Assembly: GCA_023375675.1 (NCBI GenBank)
Contig: JALQBC010000010.1
Coordinates: forward strand, 558,001 to 622,000
Direction of reading: 5' to 3'
From: Cytospora piceicola
Taxonomy: Eukaryota > Ascomycota > Sordariomycetes > Diaporthales > Cytosporaceae
Length of the DNA: 64,000 nucleotides
In this document: positions 34,281-45,862 of the stretch, one piece after another
How the letters are laid out: each line of letters begins with the position of its first letter
How positions within the stretch are numbered: position 1 is the stretch's first letter
Program-made: the position numbers and the translations under genes
Notes under the pieces: generated by a model
Told to the model about the DNA's origin: nothing
The model's input: only the letters and a program-made list of their open reading frames with translations
The model's database searches: none

Positions 34281-35904
34281 ATGGTACAATTACCCTCCGG
34301 GGCTGAAGGCGCGGCCGTCGGTGTTTCGTTCTGGTCGTTTCTATGCCTGTTATGCAACCTGCTACTGCTATGGCTGCTCTGGATGAGCAAGGAGAAGGGG
34401 AGCTGTAAGTCTAACCTGTGCTCATCACGGAGAGCATGCCACTCTTCAGTTTCCACCTAAGTCTGCGATGTTCACAACTAACTCTGGAAAATAGATCTCT
34501 TCTGGATAAGCATTGCCGCACTTATCGCGACAATTTCAAGCATTGCCCAGCAGTTAAACACTATTGTGTATGAGATGCCACGATTCTCCGTGACCCCCTT
34601 TCCCGGGAAACATGTACTGACCCGCGTCGCTAATGACAGAAATTATGAAGACATAATGTGGGATAGGCTTCGCTACTTGAAGTCTATAAGCGAGGATGGC
34701 GTTCCACTGATAGTCGCCCTCAATGCACAAGAAAAGGGGGCCAATAATGTTCTGTCAACAATGAGTATGTGATGTATCCATCAGGGCCTCCCTCTTCAAG
34801 GCTCAAGCATGTCGGGTCGCACTAACTCGGATCGCAGGATGGGCTTGTTTCATAGTCGAGGCCAACCTCGGGTTTTGCTGGAGCTTCCAGTTGATGCAGT
34901 CTGTTTATGGGCTTATGCAAAACCCGTCATTGCAGGGTCCTCTCTCCTTCTTCAACCGCATCGGTAAACCGCTGGCCATACTCCTTCCAGCACTCGTGGC
35001 AGGCCTCGTGCAGCTGAAGTCCCTGAAGAAATCCCCTGCTTGGTATTTCTTCACAACAAATGTGCTATGTTAGTTACCACCCACTACCTAGGTACTCGAT
35101 CCGGACGGGTACCGGTAGCCAGAAGCTGACCAAGACCTGGTAGATGGGTTTTCCTGCGCCGGGGCCCTGTTCATGCTTGGGCTCATCTTTGTCGAGTTCA
35201 TCCAGACAAGGCTGATCCTCCGCAAGTTGGTGAAGTCTGCAGCAAAGTTCGGCACGCTGCAGCAGGAACCGAGTTCCATACATGATAGATGGCTAGTGAT
35301 CAGGGTTTCTATCCCCATGGGTGCACTCATGTAAGCCATATATATCCGACAGGATCCATTATATGTGATACGATGTCACGGGATAAGGCTAACCATATGA
35401 CCTAATAGTGTTTTCGAGGTGTACAACATCGCCAACCAGATAGTATATGGTAGTCGAAACGCGGAAGATGTCCTCACCGCCGAACCGGACCTCACTGCCG
35501 CCACTGCAATAGACAACCTCACCCAGTTCATCCCTGGATGCATTGCCAGCATGCTGCTTCTGTTCTGCTTCGGCACGACACGTCAGTTTCGACGCAGGCT
35601 TTATAAGACGTTTGTGCCCTTAAGGCTCCGGCGCGCGCGCGAAGCAAGATCCATCCACTCCTCCACGTCGTCATATGCAGCAATGGACGACGACCCAGGA
35701 GTGCTGTCCCGACAGAGGCGGTTGTCCGTGGAGAGGAGGATGAACATACAAGTGACCACTGAGGTTGAGGTCAAGCTGGAGGTCCTGGGAAAGCCAAGTC
35801 CAGGGGAGTACAACGCTGGAGCTGGGTATGGGGGTGTCCAGCACGACAATTGGGACGACGCCTTGCCCATATTAGGACCAAATCGCGGCGGGGCTTCCCG
35901 ATAA
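34281..35904 (+). CDS. orphan seven-transmembrane protein, receptor-like
   Basis: Exons 34281-34404, 34495-34764, 34838-35068, 35144-35330 and 35409-35904 give 435 aa. All introns have GT..AG ends and matched phase; introns 1 and 2 carry CTAAC. Hydrophobic segments fall at about 15-35, 43-62, 133-155, 174-191, 200-225, 256-280 and 308-326, so seven helices are likely. A 70-residue polar stretch separates helices 2 and 3. Helix 7 is followed by GTTRQFRRRLYKTFVP and a 100-residue cytosolic tail with a basic patch and Ser-rich run. The GTT-x-FR word after the last helix recurs in uncharacterised Pezizomycotina membrane proteins I know of. No PTH11 CFEM domain or opsin lysine is visible. A sensing role is inference from topology only. 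Confidence 0.82.
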
Positions 35905-37006
35905 TAATTGATAATTCCTTAGTGTGGGCGGAACCATGTATGAGAAAGTACTGTACGATTGTTGATGTAAAACATATCACTTATTTCTCGACTAAAAGTC
36001 GAGATCTATATCATATATCATCGCTGCCCCCACCCCCCCCCCGTAATTGGCCTGTTGGCCCTTTACAGTCATAAGCTCATCTGGTACTATCGCACGGCAA
36101 TCTACCACCTCCTGCCAGATATTTGGTATCTCTTCGCACCTACCTGGGTAGGAGAATATACGTACGAGGTATGAAGACCTTGAGAACCGTCATTGATACA
36201 TAGGTAATGGGAGCTCGTGTATCTCAGTACAGTCACAGCCACAACTTTGGTGGGATTTTTGACGGCGCCGTACGACTCGGCGTGCTGATCCTCCCAGGGC
36301 ACGGTCAATTTTGTTGTTGTGCGTGCGCGTTTGTTGCGTTATAAAGCAGTTAGAGAGATAGACACAATCTATGATACTGCGGTCACCACCATACTATTTA
36401 GAATAAGATGTAAGCACGTTGCTGCAGGTAATATCCAGGTAGTCCAAGCCAAGAGAGTTCCTTGAAGAGAAAAGCCGCTGCATAGTTCTGGCCACCCTGT
36501 GAAGACCCAAGTATCTATCCAATTGTGTTTGAACACATACTTCTCTGTTCGCCGTTTAAAGATGTTGCTAGAATCTATCTCATGGTTGCCATTTACCCTC
36601 CACAAACTACATAGTGCTCTTTGGCGGCTTCCGTGTATTCAAGTAATTTGAACCTGGGACCAGCCTTCTTGAACGGATTGGTCCCAGGTGCCAGTCGTCA
36701 ACCGCTCTTTCGCCATTATTGTCGACGGCGTGGCCCAGGAGATCCATGCATCGAATACTTTGATACTCCATCCAGGGCACTGTGCCAGTAATTGTCGGGC
36801 ATGATACCGCCATTCCAAGGCTGATGACAACCTTGGCACCAACGTTCCACTCAACAGGTCGTCCGTAAGTGTTAGCTGGATGGCACTGCTACAAATCATC
36901 GCACTAATAATTGTGTCTACTTCAGAGATAAGTATATAGTATACATGCACATATTCTGTTGCTTTGAATAGCACAGGGCCTACACTTGTTCACCACCGTT
37001 ACTCTT
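35905..37006. other. 1.1 kb convergent intergenic region
   Basis: This lies between the stops of the seven-helix gene (+) and the cysteine-rich membrane protein (-). It includes the hairpin at 35986-36004 and a C-rich homopolymer near 36030-36042. ORFs up to 111 codons have no recognisable content. Confidence 0.5.
35986..36004 (+). terminator. 8-bp perfect hairpin in the 3' flank
   Basis: TCTCGACT and AGTCGAGA flank AAA, 82 bp after the stop of the seven-helix gene. It could mark the 3' untranslated region. Fungal Pol II termination does not need such hairpins, so its function is uncertain. Confidence 0.35.
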
Positions 37007-38015
37007 CTATAGCCTGTATGATAATCGTGACTCGTGGCCTTTGTTGCCGCCATGTGTTTCCATCTCAACAGGGCTCCTTGGCGTGCGTAACTCGACCACT
37101 GGCCATCCTGCTTGTTGCGCAGGCTGCAGATAACCACTACCCTGCCCATTCCGATCCTCGTGATCCGAGTCCAGTGACTGATCATGAAGAATATTCACCT
37201 CTGGGACGGCAGCGGCTGACTGGGTTCTGACCCTCTTCCTTTCCCATAGTCCCCAAGCCAAGGCCAGCAGCGCGATGGCCCCGAGGGGCACGCCAACTCC
37301 GAGCCCTATCTTCCTGCCGTTGTCTTCGCAGCTGACACTCGACGAGGCCAGGCCATCACCCGAGCTCGTCGGCGCGGTGGCTGTCGACGTCGAGGCGCTC
37401 GGGACGTCCGCGGACGAAGACGCGGTGACGGAGCTCGTGATTGTGGCGTTCTCAAGCGCTGCAGAGCCAAACATCAAGCGAGAGTTGCTTATCGTAAAGC
37501 TGCTGCGATTGCCGGGGCATGCCCATACTCCTTGGGCGTCGGCCACGGGATATCCGCAGCAGAAGTGATATTCTTCATCGACGGCCCCCAGCGTGGCGAC
37601 GACGTTGGGGCCGCTGAGGGTATCATATGTGGGCTGCAAAGAGGCAACGAGCGATGTCAGTGACGGTACCATTCCGGATCGGGTCGCAGCTGTCAAGGGA
37701 AGACAGAACAGTTGAGGGTGGAGGAGGGGGGGGGGTCAAGTGTACGTCAATGCAGTCCTGCGGGCAGGGTGATGTCCATTTGTCGTCGGTACAACTCCTA
37801 CGATCTAGATGATAATCGGGATAGGTGGTGAGGCAGTATCCATTGCTTAAGCTTATGGAGGATTGGCCACAACAGTGTACGACCCCGTCTTTTGAGCAAG
37901 GAACGTCGTTATCAGCGACTGTACCGTCTGGATGATAGCATTGTGTCGCGGCGACGATTCCGATCAGCGTGAACAAAAGGGACCCTGAAGCGGCATGGAT
38001 ACAATGATAACCCAT
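37007..38015 (-). CDS. secreted-domain cysteine-rich single-pass membrane protein
   Basis: Minus-strand exons 38015-37746 and 37633-37007, both phase 0, give 298 aa; the 112-nt intron runs from GTACAC to TTTGCAG and contains a G/C homopolymer. A signal peptide (MGYHCIHAASGSLLFTLIGI) precedes a cysteine-rich module with the order CYHPDGT..DVPC..VHCCG..NGYCLT..RRSCTD..PCPQDC, a pattern common in Pezizomycotina surface proteins. A second short Cys part (HFCCGYP), a Ser/Thr/Ala-rich stalk, one membrane helix at about 199-220 (IGLGVGVPLGAIALLALAWGLW) and a 75-residue cytosolic tail follow. The layout suggests a cell-wall or surface sensor, or a structural wall protein. An upstream ATG at 38075 is possible but would bury the signal peptide. 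Confidence 0.8.
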
Positions 38016-40113
38016 AGTAATCTTCAGACTCAACGTTGATGCCAGAAGGTCCGTCGGCTTAGAGGATATGTCCAAGAAGAAAGCAAGTAGAATGATGGAG
38101 ACTTGATGATATTTACATACTTAGGCAGGAATGAAAAGAACAACAGTGAGCAGTCTACTTCAATTGACTGAGCGGTCGGCTGTTTATAGACCTTCGAGCC
38201 CTTTGAGGCTTCAAGCCACGGTAGCAGCTTGGATCTATTCAGACACAAGGCCAGTATATGATTGTTGCAATTGGGGCTGAGGGTTGGGCCTGAAACTCGC
38301 GTTAATTACCAGGGGAAGAAGTCCAGATGTCAATCTATATGCATCATGTAAGACATCTGGAAGGTCTGTATTGAATGTTGCACCACATACGCCACCCATG
38401 GGGTCCAAATTACGTCCAAGATGATATGTAAGATTCTATAACATCTCGTGGTCGCTCGTATCCGACTTTTTAAATGTTGTGATTAACAGTCGGGTGTGAA
38501 ACCCTTAGTATGCTCTTGATACCTGTGCCGCATAATTGACATTGGTATCTTGGGATTACATTGGTATTTTGGGGTTGTGGCACTTGGGCGTGTGAAGTAG
38601 TCCCCTTTCGTGACCATCTTAACCGTGGAAGTTTCAAGCCTACTATTGCCATAGCTATGGCTACTACATGATGTTCATATTCGAAACATGTCCGAACTTT
38701 GGAAGCTCAGACCCGAGCTTCGAACTGACCCGGCAATAACGGGACACCCAAGTATATAACATACAAGACTCAGATGGCCTCTCCTAACGGCCGGACTGTT
38801 CCATCCCCCCCCCCCGGTAACGCGGTAACTTCCTATAAGGCACTCGCTTATGCATTATCCAACACATTGAACGTTTCCATGCAGTGGCAGCTTCATGGGC
38901 CAGCCAACCTAGGCCTGATGCAGAACCACATCGACAACTTTCCTATACATGATATAAAGAAAGTCCTGCTAGCCTTGGGACTTCGCGAGCATGTCACGGA
39001 GTACTCCTCTTGACAAGATAGAGCAGGGACTACCCCTATAAGGTATAGAACGACCTCTTCTCAAAGCGATATATAAAACCCCGGACCTGCTATGGAGTAC
39101 TCGGGGACGAAGACCCTCGTAGATCAGATGATCGGGGAATAAGGCCCAGGAGAATTCGACTGCATCATTGTCCCATAGTCCAATCGATTGTGCACGGCGC
39201 TTTTGGCCGATTCTTTTGAGCAGCTTGCAAGTCCCTCCAGTCCATCCTCGACGAGCTCGTGGACACGTACCCTGCTCATAAAGACCGGGTATTTCTTGCT
39301 CCTGATATTGTATGCCGGAAGTCACCTGGCCTAGGGGCTCAGGGAAGAAACAGACGGAAGCCAAGTGATGATGAGAAATCCCGAAGGTCGCAGGCTCTGA
39401 GCTTTGGGCTGTATAAGGGCTGGTGGTATTTGTAGGTCCAGGAATTGCCCGCGGGTGGGTAATAGGACCGGTTACCCACCCTGAGTTACCCACGGGTATC
39501 CGATTACCCGAATACCTTAGATCATTCCTCCTCGAACCCCTTCTTCCTCTCGCCAACCTGTGACCTAATCATAAAGAGCCAATTACAACCTTGGAAGTTG
39601 TTCAGGGCGCCAAGGGGCGTTCGTCGACAGGACAGCGGCGCCGTGGAGACTACTGGGTACTAAGTATATATTTATACACTCGTAGTAATGCGATATTGAA
39701 AGTCGCCTATAGTATGGCCGGCTAGGGCGGCGACAAGGAACAGAGGGAAGACGGAGATGGCGGCAGTGTGGCACTTGGAGAGGCCTCTATTCTCATTAGG
39801 TATGGCTGAGTTATCTGAGAGTCATGCCATGATTTCCCACTCCGTAACTATTGTCACTACCTCGGACCTCCAAGACGGCTGGTTTTCGGTAATTGACGTT
39901 GAAGTTTCCCAGGTTCCCCGCAACCCCAGGTGCCACTTTGGTTGCATCAAAGCCATCCTAACTCCGGCCCCTCAGCATTTGAAGCATATCATAAGCTGCT
40001 TGCGTTCCAAATCATTATTTCAAGAGTCCTGTAGTATGCATGGGAAGCAAAGACTTGCCCTCGATTTCGTCTCACCATAACCCGGTCCCCCCTAAGACCC
40101 TCAAAGCACCAAA
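38016..40113. other. 2.1 kb intergenic region with odd repeats
   Basis: This holds the promoter of the cysteine-rich gene (-) on the left and of the acyl-CoA dehydrogenase (+) on the right. A 79-codon ORF (38774-39013 +) begins near a C10 homopolymer and has no recognised domain. A 195-codon ORF on the minus strand (38969-39556) overlaps it and also shows nothing recognisable. The repeat cluster at 39453-39520 is listed separately. Confidence 0.4.
39453..39520. repeat. inverted repeat plus TTACCC-type direct repeats
   Basis: GGGTGGGTAA (39453-39462) and TTACCCACCC (39472-39481) form a perfect 10-bp inverted repeat with a 9-nt spacer. GTTACCCAC then recurs at 39485, and GATTACCCG at about 39502. 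Clustered GGGTA/TACCC words of this kind are typical of the subterminal parts of fungal hAT-type DNA elements, so this may be the end of a small or decayed element; no second end was found. Confidence 0.45.
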
Positions 40114-41618
40114 ATGACAGCCCCGGTTCCATTTTCCGAGCCCCCATGGCTCTCTGGCCTGCCGTCGCCAGTCTTCAAGGAGACGCACCGGAAATGGCAA
40201 GCCAACATCCGCTCCTTCATTGAAACCAACCTTCTCCAGCACGCCATCGAGTGGGAGAAGGCAGAGACGGTCCCTCCACATGTTTTCGAGACCTTTGCCA
40301 AAGCCAACATGCTCATCCCCGCACTGCCGGCCCCCCTACCCGTGGACTGGCTCAAGAGACTCGGCATTCATGAGCTCCTGGGCGGGCTGAAGGTCGAAGA
40401 CTTCGACTACCTCCATGCCGTGATCTATGCAGACGAGATGTCGAGGAATGGACTGACGGGTCCGGGCTCGAGCATGACCGCTGGTATGTCCTTCGGGGTG
40501 CCGCCCATCTTGAAGTTCGGAGACAAGCAATTGCAAGAGCGTTTCCTACCTGAGCTTCTGAGGGGCCAGAAGAGGACTTGTATCGCCATTACGGAACCAG
40601 ATGCAGGTAGTGATGTTGCCGGGATTACGACTACGGCATCGAAAACAGAGGACGGGAAGCACTACGTTATTAACGGCACTAAGAAATGGATAACCAACGG
40701 AATATGGTCGGACTGGTCAAGTATGGCAGTGCGCACTGGGCCAGAGGGGTCTGGCGCTGCTGGCTTGTCGATGATGGTCGTCCCGCTGAAGGACTACCCC
40801 GGCGTCACCATGCGTAAGATCAAAGTGGGAGGCTTTGCGACCTCAGGGACCACCTACATCGAGCTTGACGATGTGAAAGTCCCGGTCGAGAACCTCATCG
40901 GAGAGGAAGGCATGGTAGGCAGGCAGAAATGCCATCTTCCCCCTTTCCCATCACAACCTGGCAAAACCCCCCTCGCAGCACACAGACTGACCGACCAACC
41001 CCAGGGCATGAGGTACGTAATGACAAACTTCAACCACGAGCGCCTCACCATCTCCGTGGGCGTAACCCGGCAGGCCCGGGTCGCGCTCTCTTCCGCCTTC
41101 GAGTACGTCCTCAAGCGCGAGGCGTTCGGCCGGCCCCTGGTGGACCAGGCCGTGGTGAGGCACCGGCTCGCCAAGGCCGGCGCCCTTCTCGAGTCCCAGT
41201 CGGCCTGGGCCGAGCAGTTCGCCTACCAGCTCACCCAGATGACGAAAGAGGACGGCGACCGGGAGCTGGGCGGCCTGACTGCATTGCTGAAGGCCAATGC
41301 CGGGCTGGTGCTGAAGGAGTGTGCGGACACGGCGGTGCTGCTGTTTGGAGGTAATGGTTATACGAGGAGTGGACAGGGGGAGCTTATCGAGAGTGAGTCT
41401 TGTTCCTTTCTTGATTCAGTTTGGATGTGCAATTTTGGACCAGTATTTTCGGCGCTATGTGTATGCTAACCTGTGCGTTGTCTGCAGTGATCTGGCGAGA
41501 AGTACCTGGTGCGAGGATTCCCGGCGGGTCCGAGGATGTCTTGTTGGACCTTTCCGTGCGTCAGTTGGTCAAGCTATATAAGGCAAAGACGAAGGCGCTG
41601 GGTAGCGGCAAGCTATGA
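40114..41618 (+). CDS. Acyl-CoA dehydrogenase family protein
   Basis: Exons 40114-40914, 41005-41392 and 41488-41618 give 439 aa. Intron 1 is 90 nt and has no stop in frame, so it also reads through; splicing is supported because it joins ENLIGEEGM to GMRYVMTNFNHERL, the usual family text. Residues about 20-130 form the N-terminal helical domain. The flavin-binding middle domain carries CIAITEPDAGSDVAG and KKWITNG. The C-terminal helical domain has RVALSSAFEYVLKREAFGRPL, the LLFGGNGYTRSGQGELIE box and IPGGSEDVLLDL. These enzymes use FAD to make an alpha-beta double bond in an acyl-CoA, in mitochondria or peroxisomes. No clear targeting signal is seen and the substrate chain is unknown. Confidence 0.92.
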
Positions 41619-42251
41619 GTCCAGGAAGAGGAATACGGTCCGAAGTCCCAAGACTCGACCCATATGGTGGAGTGCCGGAGAGGCCAGACCCAACACTCGA
41701 ACTTCCAAACGGCAGTGGCAAGCATGCAATATCTCCGACCCGATAATGATAAGGTGTTCGGTTTGTTGGACTGCCAGAGTGTTGCATTGTTCTTTCTACT
41801 TCAACGTTCCGTGAATGACATTCGAAAGGGACCCGTTCCTGGCGGATGTAGCACACGTTTCTTCTCGGGTTTGATTTGGATATATATTTAACTCGGGGTG
41901 GTGCCAGAGGCGGGGCCATCATGTTGTAAGGATAAAGACGCCAGGCTACCGGAACGGTATTGCAGTGGGCCGGCAGATCCCAGTTTATCTTATAACATCT
42001 TATCCTCGTGCTAGTGTCGCATCATTCGTTGGCAGAGGCAGACGATTGAATCCGCCAACAAGCGTTCTGCATGCAGTTGGAAAAATTGTGGGCAGCGTGT
42101 TGGTCGTGTTGGTATCTACGAGTAAAAGCACGAGCCACTCCGTCCACGAATATAACTGTTTCCCGTGCCTGCTTGAGGTCGTACCAAGCCTTCCAAAGGT
42201 CACCATCAATCCAGCAAACCATTTTCCCCCTGCCTCCCCAAGCACCGCACA
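41619..42251. other. intergenic region upstream of the sulfotransferase
   Basis: Between two plus-strand genes. No further gene was seen. Confidence 0.5.
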
Positions 42252-43103
42252 ATGTCTCCCAACCCAAAGACGCGCTACCTGGTCTCCCGGGCCGACCACA
42301 CGGGCGAGAGCGCCCGGCCGATGCAGGTGATCTGCGCGGGCCTCCCCCGGTGCGCGACGTCCTCCCTCCAGGCGGCCCTCGAAGGCCCGCCCCTGGGTTT
42401 CGGCACGTGCATGCACATGGCGCACGTGGCGCCCAGCGCGGGCCGCCTCCAGCTCGCCATCGACTGCATGCGCGAGGCCGACGCGGGCCGGCGCCGGGCG
42501 ATGCTGCACCGCCTGTTCGACGGGTACGCGGCGACGGCGGACTTCCCGGGGGTCATGTTCGCGGGCGACCTGATGGACATGTACCCCTCGGCGGCGGTGG
42601 TGCTCAACATGCGGGGCGACCCCCGCGACTGGGTGCGGAGCCTGACGGACGGGCTGGGGTTCTTCAGCTCGTACGGCTACCTGATCTCGTGCTTCCTGTG
42701 GAGGACGGACAGGCTGCACGTCAGGGTGCACAGGGAGTCCAGGGCTCTGTTCAGGAGGCGGTTCGGGACGGAGGTGGAGCTGCCCAGCGTGGAGTTCTAC
42801 CATGCGCACAACGACTGGGTTAGGGAAGAGGCAAGGAAAAGAGGGCGGCCGGTGCTGGAGTGGACGGCAGAGGATGGTTATGGCCCGCTTTGTGAGTTTC
42901 TGGGACGGCCGCCGCCGCCGGAGGGGACAGAGTTCCCGAGGCTGAATGATCGGTCGGTTGTCATGTTCTTGAAGAGGGTGTTAGTGATCAGGGGCTTGGT
43001 GAGCTGGGCTGCACTGGGGGGTGCATTATGGGCTGGCTGGACGTATGGGCCGCAGTTGCTCCAGACTGCTGTCAAGGCTGGGGTATCGATATGGAGACCG
43101 TAG
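42252..43103 (+). CDS. fungal sulfotransferase-like P-loop protein (Sulfotransfer_4 type)
   Basis: This single-exon gene encodes 283 aa. The N-terminal VICAGLPRCATSSLQAALE is the 5'-phosphosulfate-binding loop of the family that fungal annotations often place under Sulfotransfer_4. Further landmarks are the aromatic/acid segment VMFAGDLMDMYPSAAVVLNMRGDPRDWVRS, which holds the 3'-phosphate site Arg and the following Asp-Trp, and EFYHAHNDWVREEARKRGR. A C-terminal hydrophobic helix (about 247-268) probably anchors the protein to a membrane. The acceptor is unknown; many fungal members lie near metabolite genes, and here an acyl-CoA dehydrogenase is the upstream neighbour on the same strand. Confidence 0.85.
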   Translation: MSPNPKTRYLVSRADHTGESARPMQVICAGLPRCATSSLQAALEGPPLGFGTCMHMAHVAPSAGRLQLAIDCMREADAGRRRAMLHRLFDGYAATADFPGVMFAGDLMDMYPSAAVVLNMRGDPRDWVRSLTDGLGFFSSYGYLISCFLWRTDRLHVRVHRESRALFRRRFGTEVELPSVEFYHAHNDWVREEARKRGRPVLEWTAEDGYGPLCEFLGRPPPPEGTEFPRLNDRSVVMFLKRVLVIRGLVSWAALGGALWAGWTYGPQLLQTAVKAGVSIWRP

Positions 43104-43526
43104 ACTGGTGGATCAAATGACCATGGATTGTCTGGTGTATCTTCTGTATACCCGCCACACGTGTTCCCATACAAATAGCACTGCTGGCTTAATCAACCCG
43201 GGCTTTCCACCCCTTTTCCCCCTTTCCGACCAGGAGCTACTACCACTGCAATGTGATTCATGGCTTCAAATGTCTGATCCGGTGAGCAATAATTGAGCTG
43301 AGTAGGGGACCAAACCTGCTGTCGGGTCAGGACAGTGTGTATTGTCTTGACTTTACAGTCATACCTAATAGCAGTGGGCCCATGGATCTGAGATTGATAC
43401 TGAGTGGGACGTTTCGGCCGAGACAGCCTGCACGTGTAACATGGATAAGAAGCAGAGAGTCCACCAGCCAGTCCCTTCTTCGTGGGGGGCATGTAAACAA
43501 CTGTAGACAAGTGAATGATATGGTGT

Positions 43527-43562
43527 GGGACAGGCTCTGGGACAGGCTCTGGGACAGGCTCT
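43527..43562. repeat. 12-bp tandem repeat, 3 perfect copies
   Basis: GGGACAGGCTCT is repeated three times without change in noncoding DNA. Confidence 0.95.
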
Positions 43563-44502
43563 TGAACTAAATACCTAGAAAGTACGTCATGAATATCGAG
43601 ACTTGCTGGCAGTCTTGGTGACAGCTCACTTGAGCAAAGCAAGCAAACCCCGACGTGGAGATAGTGCGAAGCGGCGCTTAGGTGCATTATCGCGCGTCTT
43701 CGGCCCCGCAGCTCGATTACGCGCCTTGGGTCCGCGGTGTGATCAGTACCTGCAGCCGGTAAACCGGCAATCAGGCTATTCTCAGGTGTTGTCTGTCTGT
43801 GTGCACATGAGAACGAGCAGACGTACTGTGTGACAGCGAGGAGGGGAGATTTTGTGGATCGAGTTGGCTTTAACTCTCTGGCTGTGTGGCTTGGTAATTG
43901 CTACTGGCTACTGGCTACTATGTATTATGTAGCCTGTTCTGCCTGTGTAGATGTGTGGCCGGCAACGATGCCAGGCCAAGAAACACAACCGACACACTTT
44001 GTTGCCGTTGGACCAGTTGACGATGACGTAAATCTGTTGTGGCTACGGTTCCATATTGAGGGCCGCCGCTGAATATCGCGCAGCAGAATCGAGACAGGCG
44101 TGAGAAGTCTGATATGTGCTAATAAGTTGTAGTGTAATTAACTTAACTAGTCAGGAAAAAAACCAAAAGGGCGCCCCGATGTCGCCGTCGACAAAATTTC
44201 GTACTCAGAAAACAGCGGTGGAGGTCGGGGCTGATGCCGAGAAACAGATCCCTGCCCTGCCGAAGAAAGTGCGCAACGGAGCTGCCCGGATCCACCTCGG
44301 CGTTGGCCTGGATCGGGACGAGCGGCTGTGGCTGTTCCGGAAGAGACTTGCGAGGTCTTGGTGCAACAAATAATCTCCGCACCTGGCCAAAAAAAGAAGA
44401 AGGGGAAAAGAAAGGAAAGAAAAGGGAAGAGATCATGCGAGGAAGAATCCTACACACACTATGTATGGAAAGGATGGCTGGAGGTTAGGGGATGGATGGT
44501 AA

Positions 44503-44525
44503 GGGATGGGATGGGATGGGATGGG
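44503..44525. repeat. (GGGAT)n microsatellite
   Basis: About 4.6 units of a 5-bp repeat, with related GGATG words just upstream. Confidence 0.85.
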
Positions 44526-45825
44526 ACTGGCTGCAGCATCTGGCAGCGGCGCAGCGGCACAGCGCTCGGCATCTTCCATGTATGTAGTGTACTGCCGGGA
44601 GTTGGCGCGATTGTCGACGAGCCGGAGCGTCGCCCCGGACCTTTTTCACCTTCAAGGTCAAGGTTTCCACAGACCTGGACAGCTAGCGCGGCTTCCGCTG
44701 CGTCAGTTGTTGGTCTAGACCCTCAATTGGTGGTAACAATGGCAGTTGGCACGCATGACAACCGCTGCTGTCTGTCCATGTACTAAGAGTCCAAGAAGGA
44801 CGCACCGGTACAAAAGTTTCGGGGGCTGGTTCCATCTTCCACTTCGATCTTGAAACGCCGATGGTTGCGACAACTTCGCTTCCGAGCGTCCGTGCATGAA
44901 ATTTATCCGGGGTAAAGAGCCTGGTGAATGGGGCGAAAGAGGCAGGTTGCTGCTGGCGCAAGAAGGTGTTCATTTCGGGGGACGAGACCTGGGGTGAGCT
45001 CCGGAATCGTCGGCGCAGCCCCCGTCTTTTTTTTTTCCCTTCCTTTCAAATACCTCACGCCTGTTTATGTCACGGCTGTTTGCATACATGCAGCCGGTCA
45101 AGCAGCAATAAGTAATGTGATTACCATCATCCTATCACGGCTGGTTACTGGGTACCTTGGTAGCAACACAAACACTTTGGCCCGCCAACCCAAAACATAC
45201 CATGATGAGCCGGGTCCCCGGCCGCCCAGCCGGCAGATAAAAGGGGGAGCATGAGCGAGTCGCGCGTGCTGGGTGTGTTGACTCTCGGCGGCCCCACAGG
45301 ACAGCCTCCGAGAAATACTGTGGTACTGGCTCGTCAGCTCGTCTACGCAGTAAAGGGGTGACGTCTCATGTTCAATTTCATTCCCTAGATCCTTCCAGAT
45401 GGAGGATTGAGCGAGGGTCGATGTTGAACAGAAGAGACGAGACGCGTTTGCCGTCCGGCCGGGACCATTGTGTTCCGTGAGTTGCAATCAAAGTCAGCTT
45501 CATTGGAGACGACTCTGTAAGGCTTACTGCTTACCTAGGTAGTTAGGCTGGCAGGCTGGGTACGGAGTATGTCGTTCGTATTGAGTGGCCCCGGAAGAGA
45601 CGACGAGTGTGCTGGGGCCGTTTCTCCATGTGACGGAAGATTCGCGCCGCCGGAAGGGCCGAGCTGGGGCTTACTTGCGATGGCTCAGTAGTCATCTCGC
45701 CAGTGTAGTAGGTCGTCCACCGTGCTCATTGGCACTCGTGCTTGTTTCATTTTATATAGAAAAACACATGCATCGCAGTTTCGAGATCTGCATACACCTC
45801 GATGCGACGCTCGAACGTGCAGGAG

Positions 45826-45862
45826 GCAGGAGACGGGAGACAGGAGACAGGAGACAGGAGGT
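45826..45862. repeat. 7-bp AGGAGAC tandem repeat
   Basis: About five imperfect units of AGGAGAC/GGGAGAC in noncoding DNA. Confidence 0.85.
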
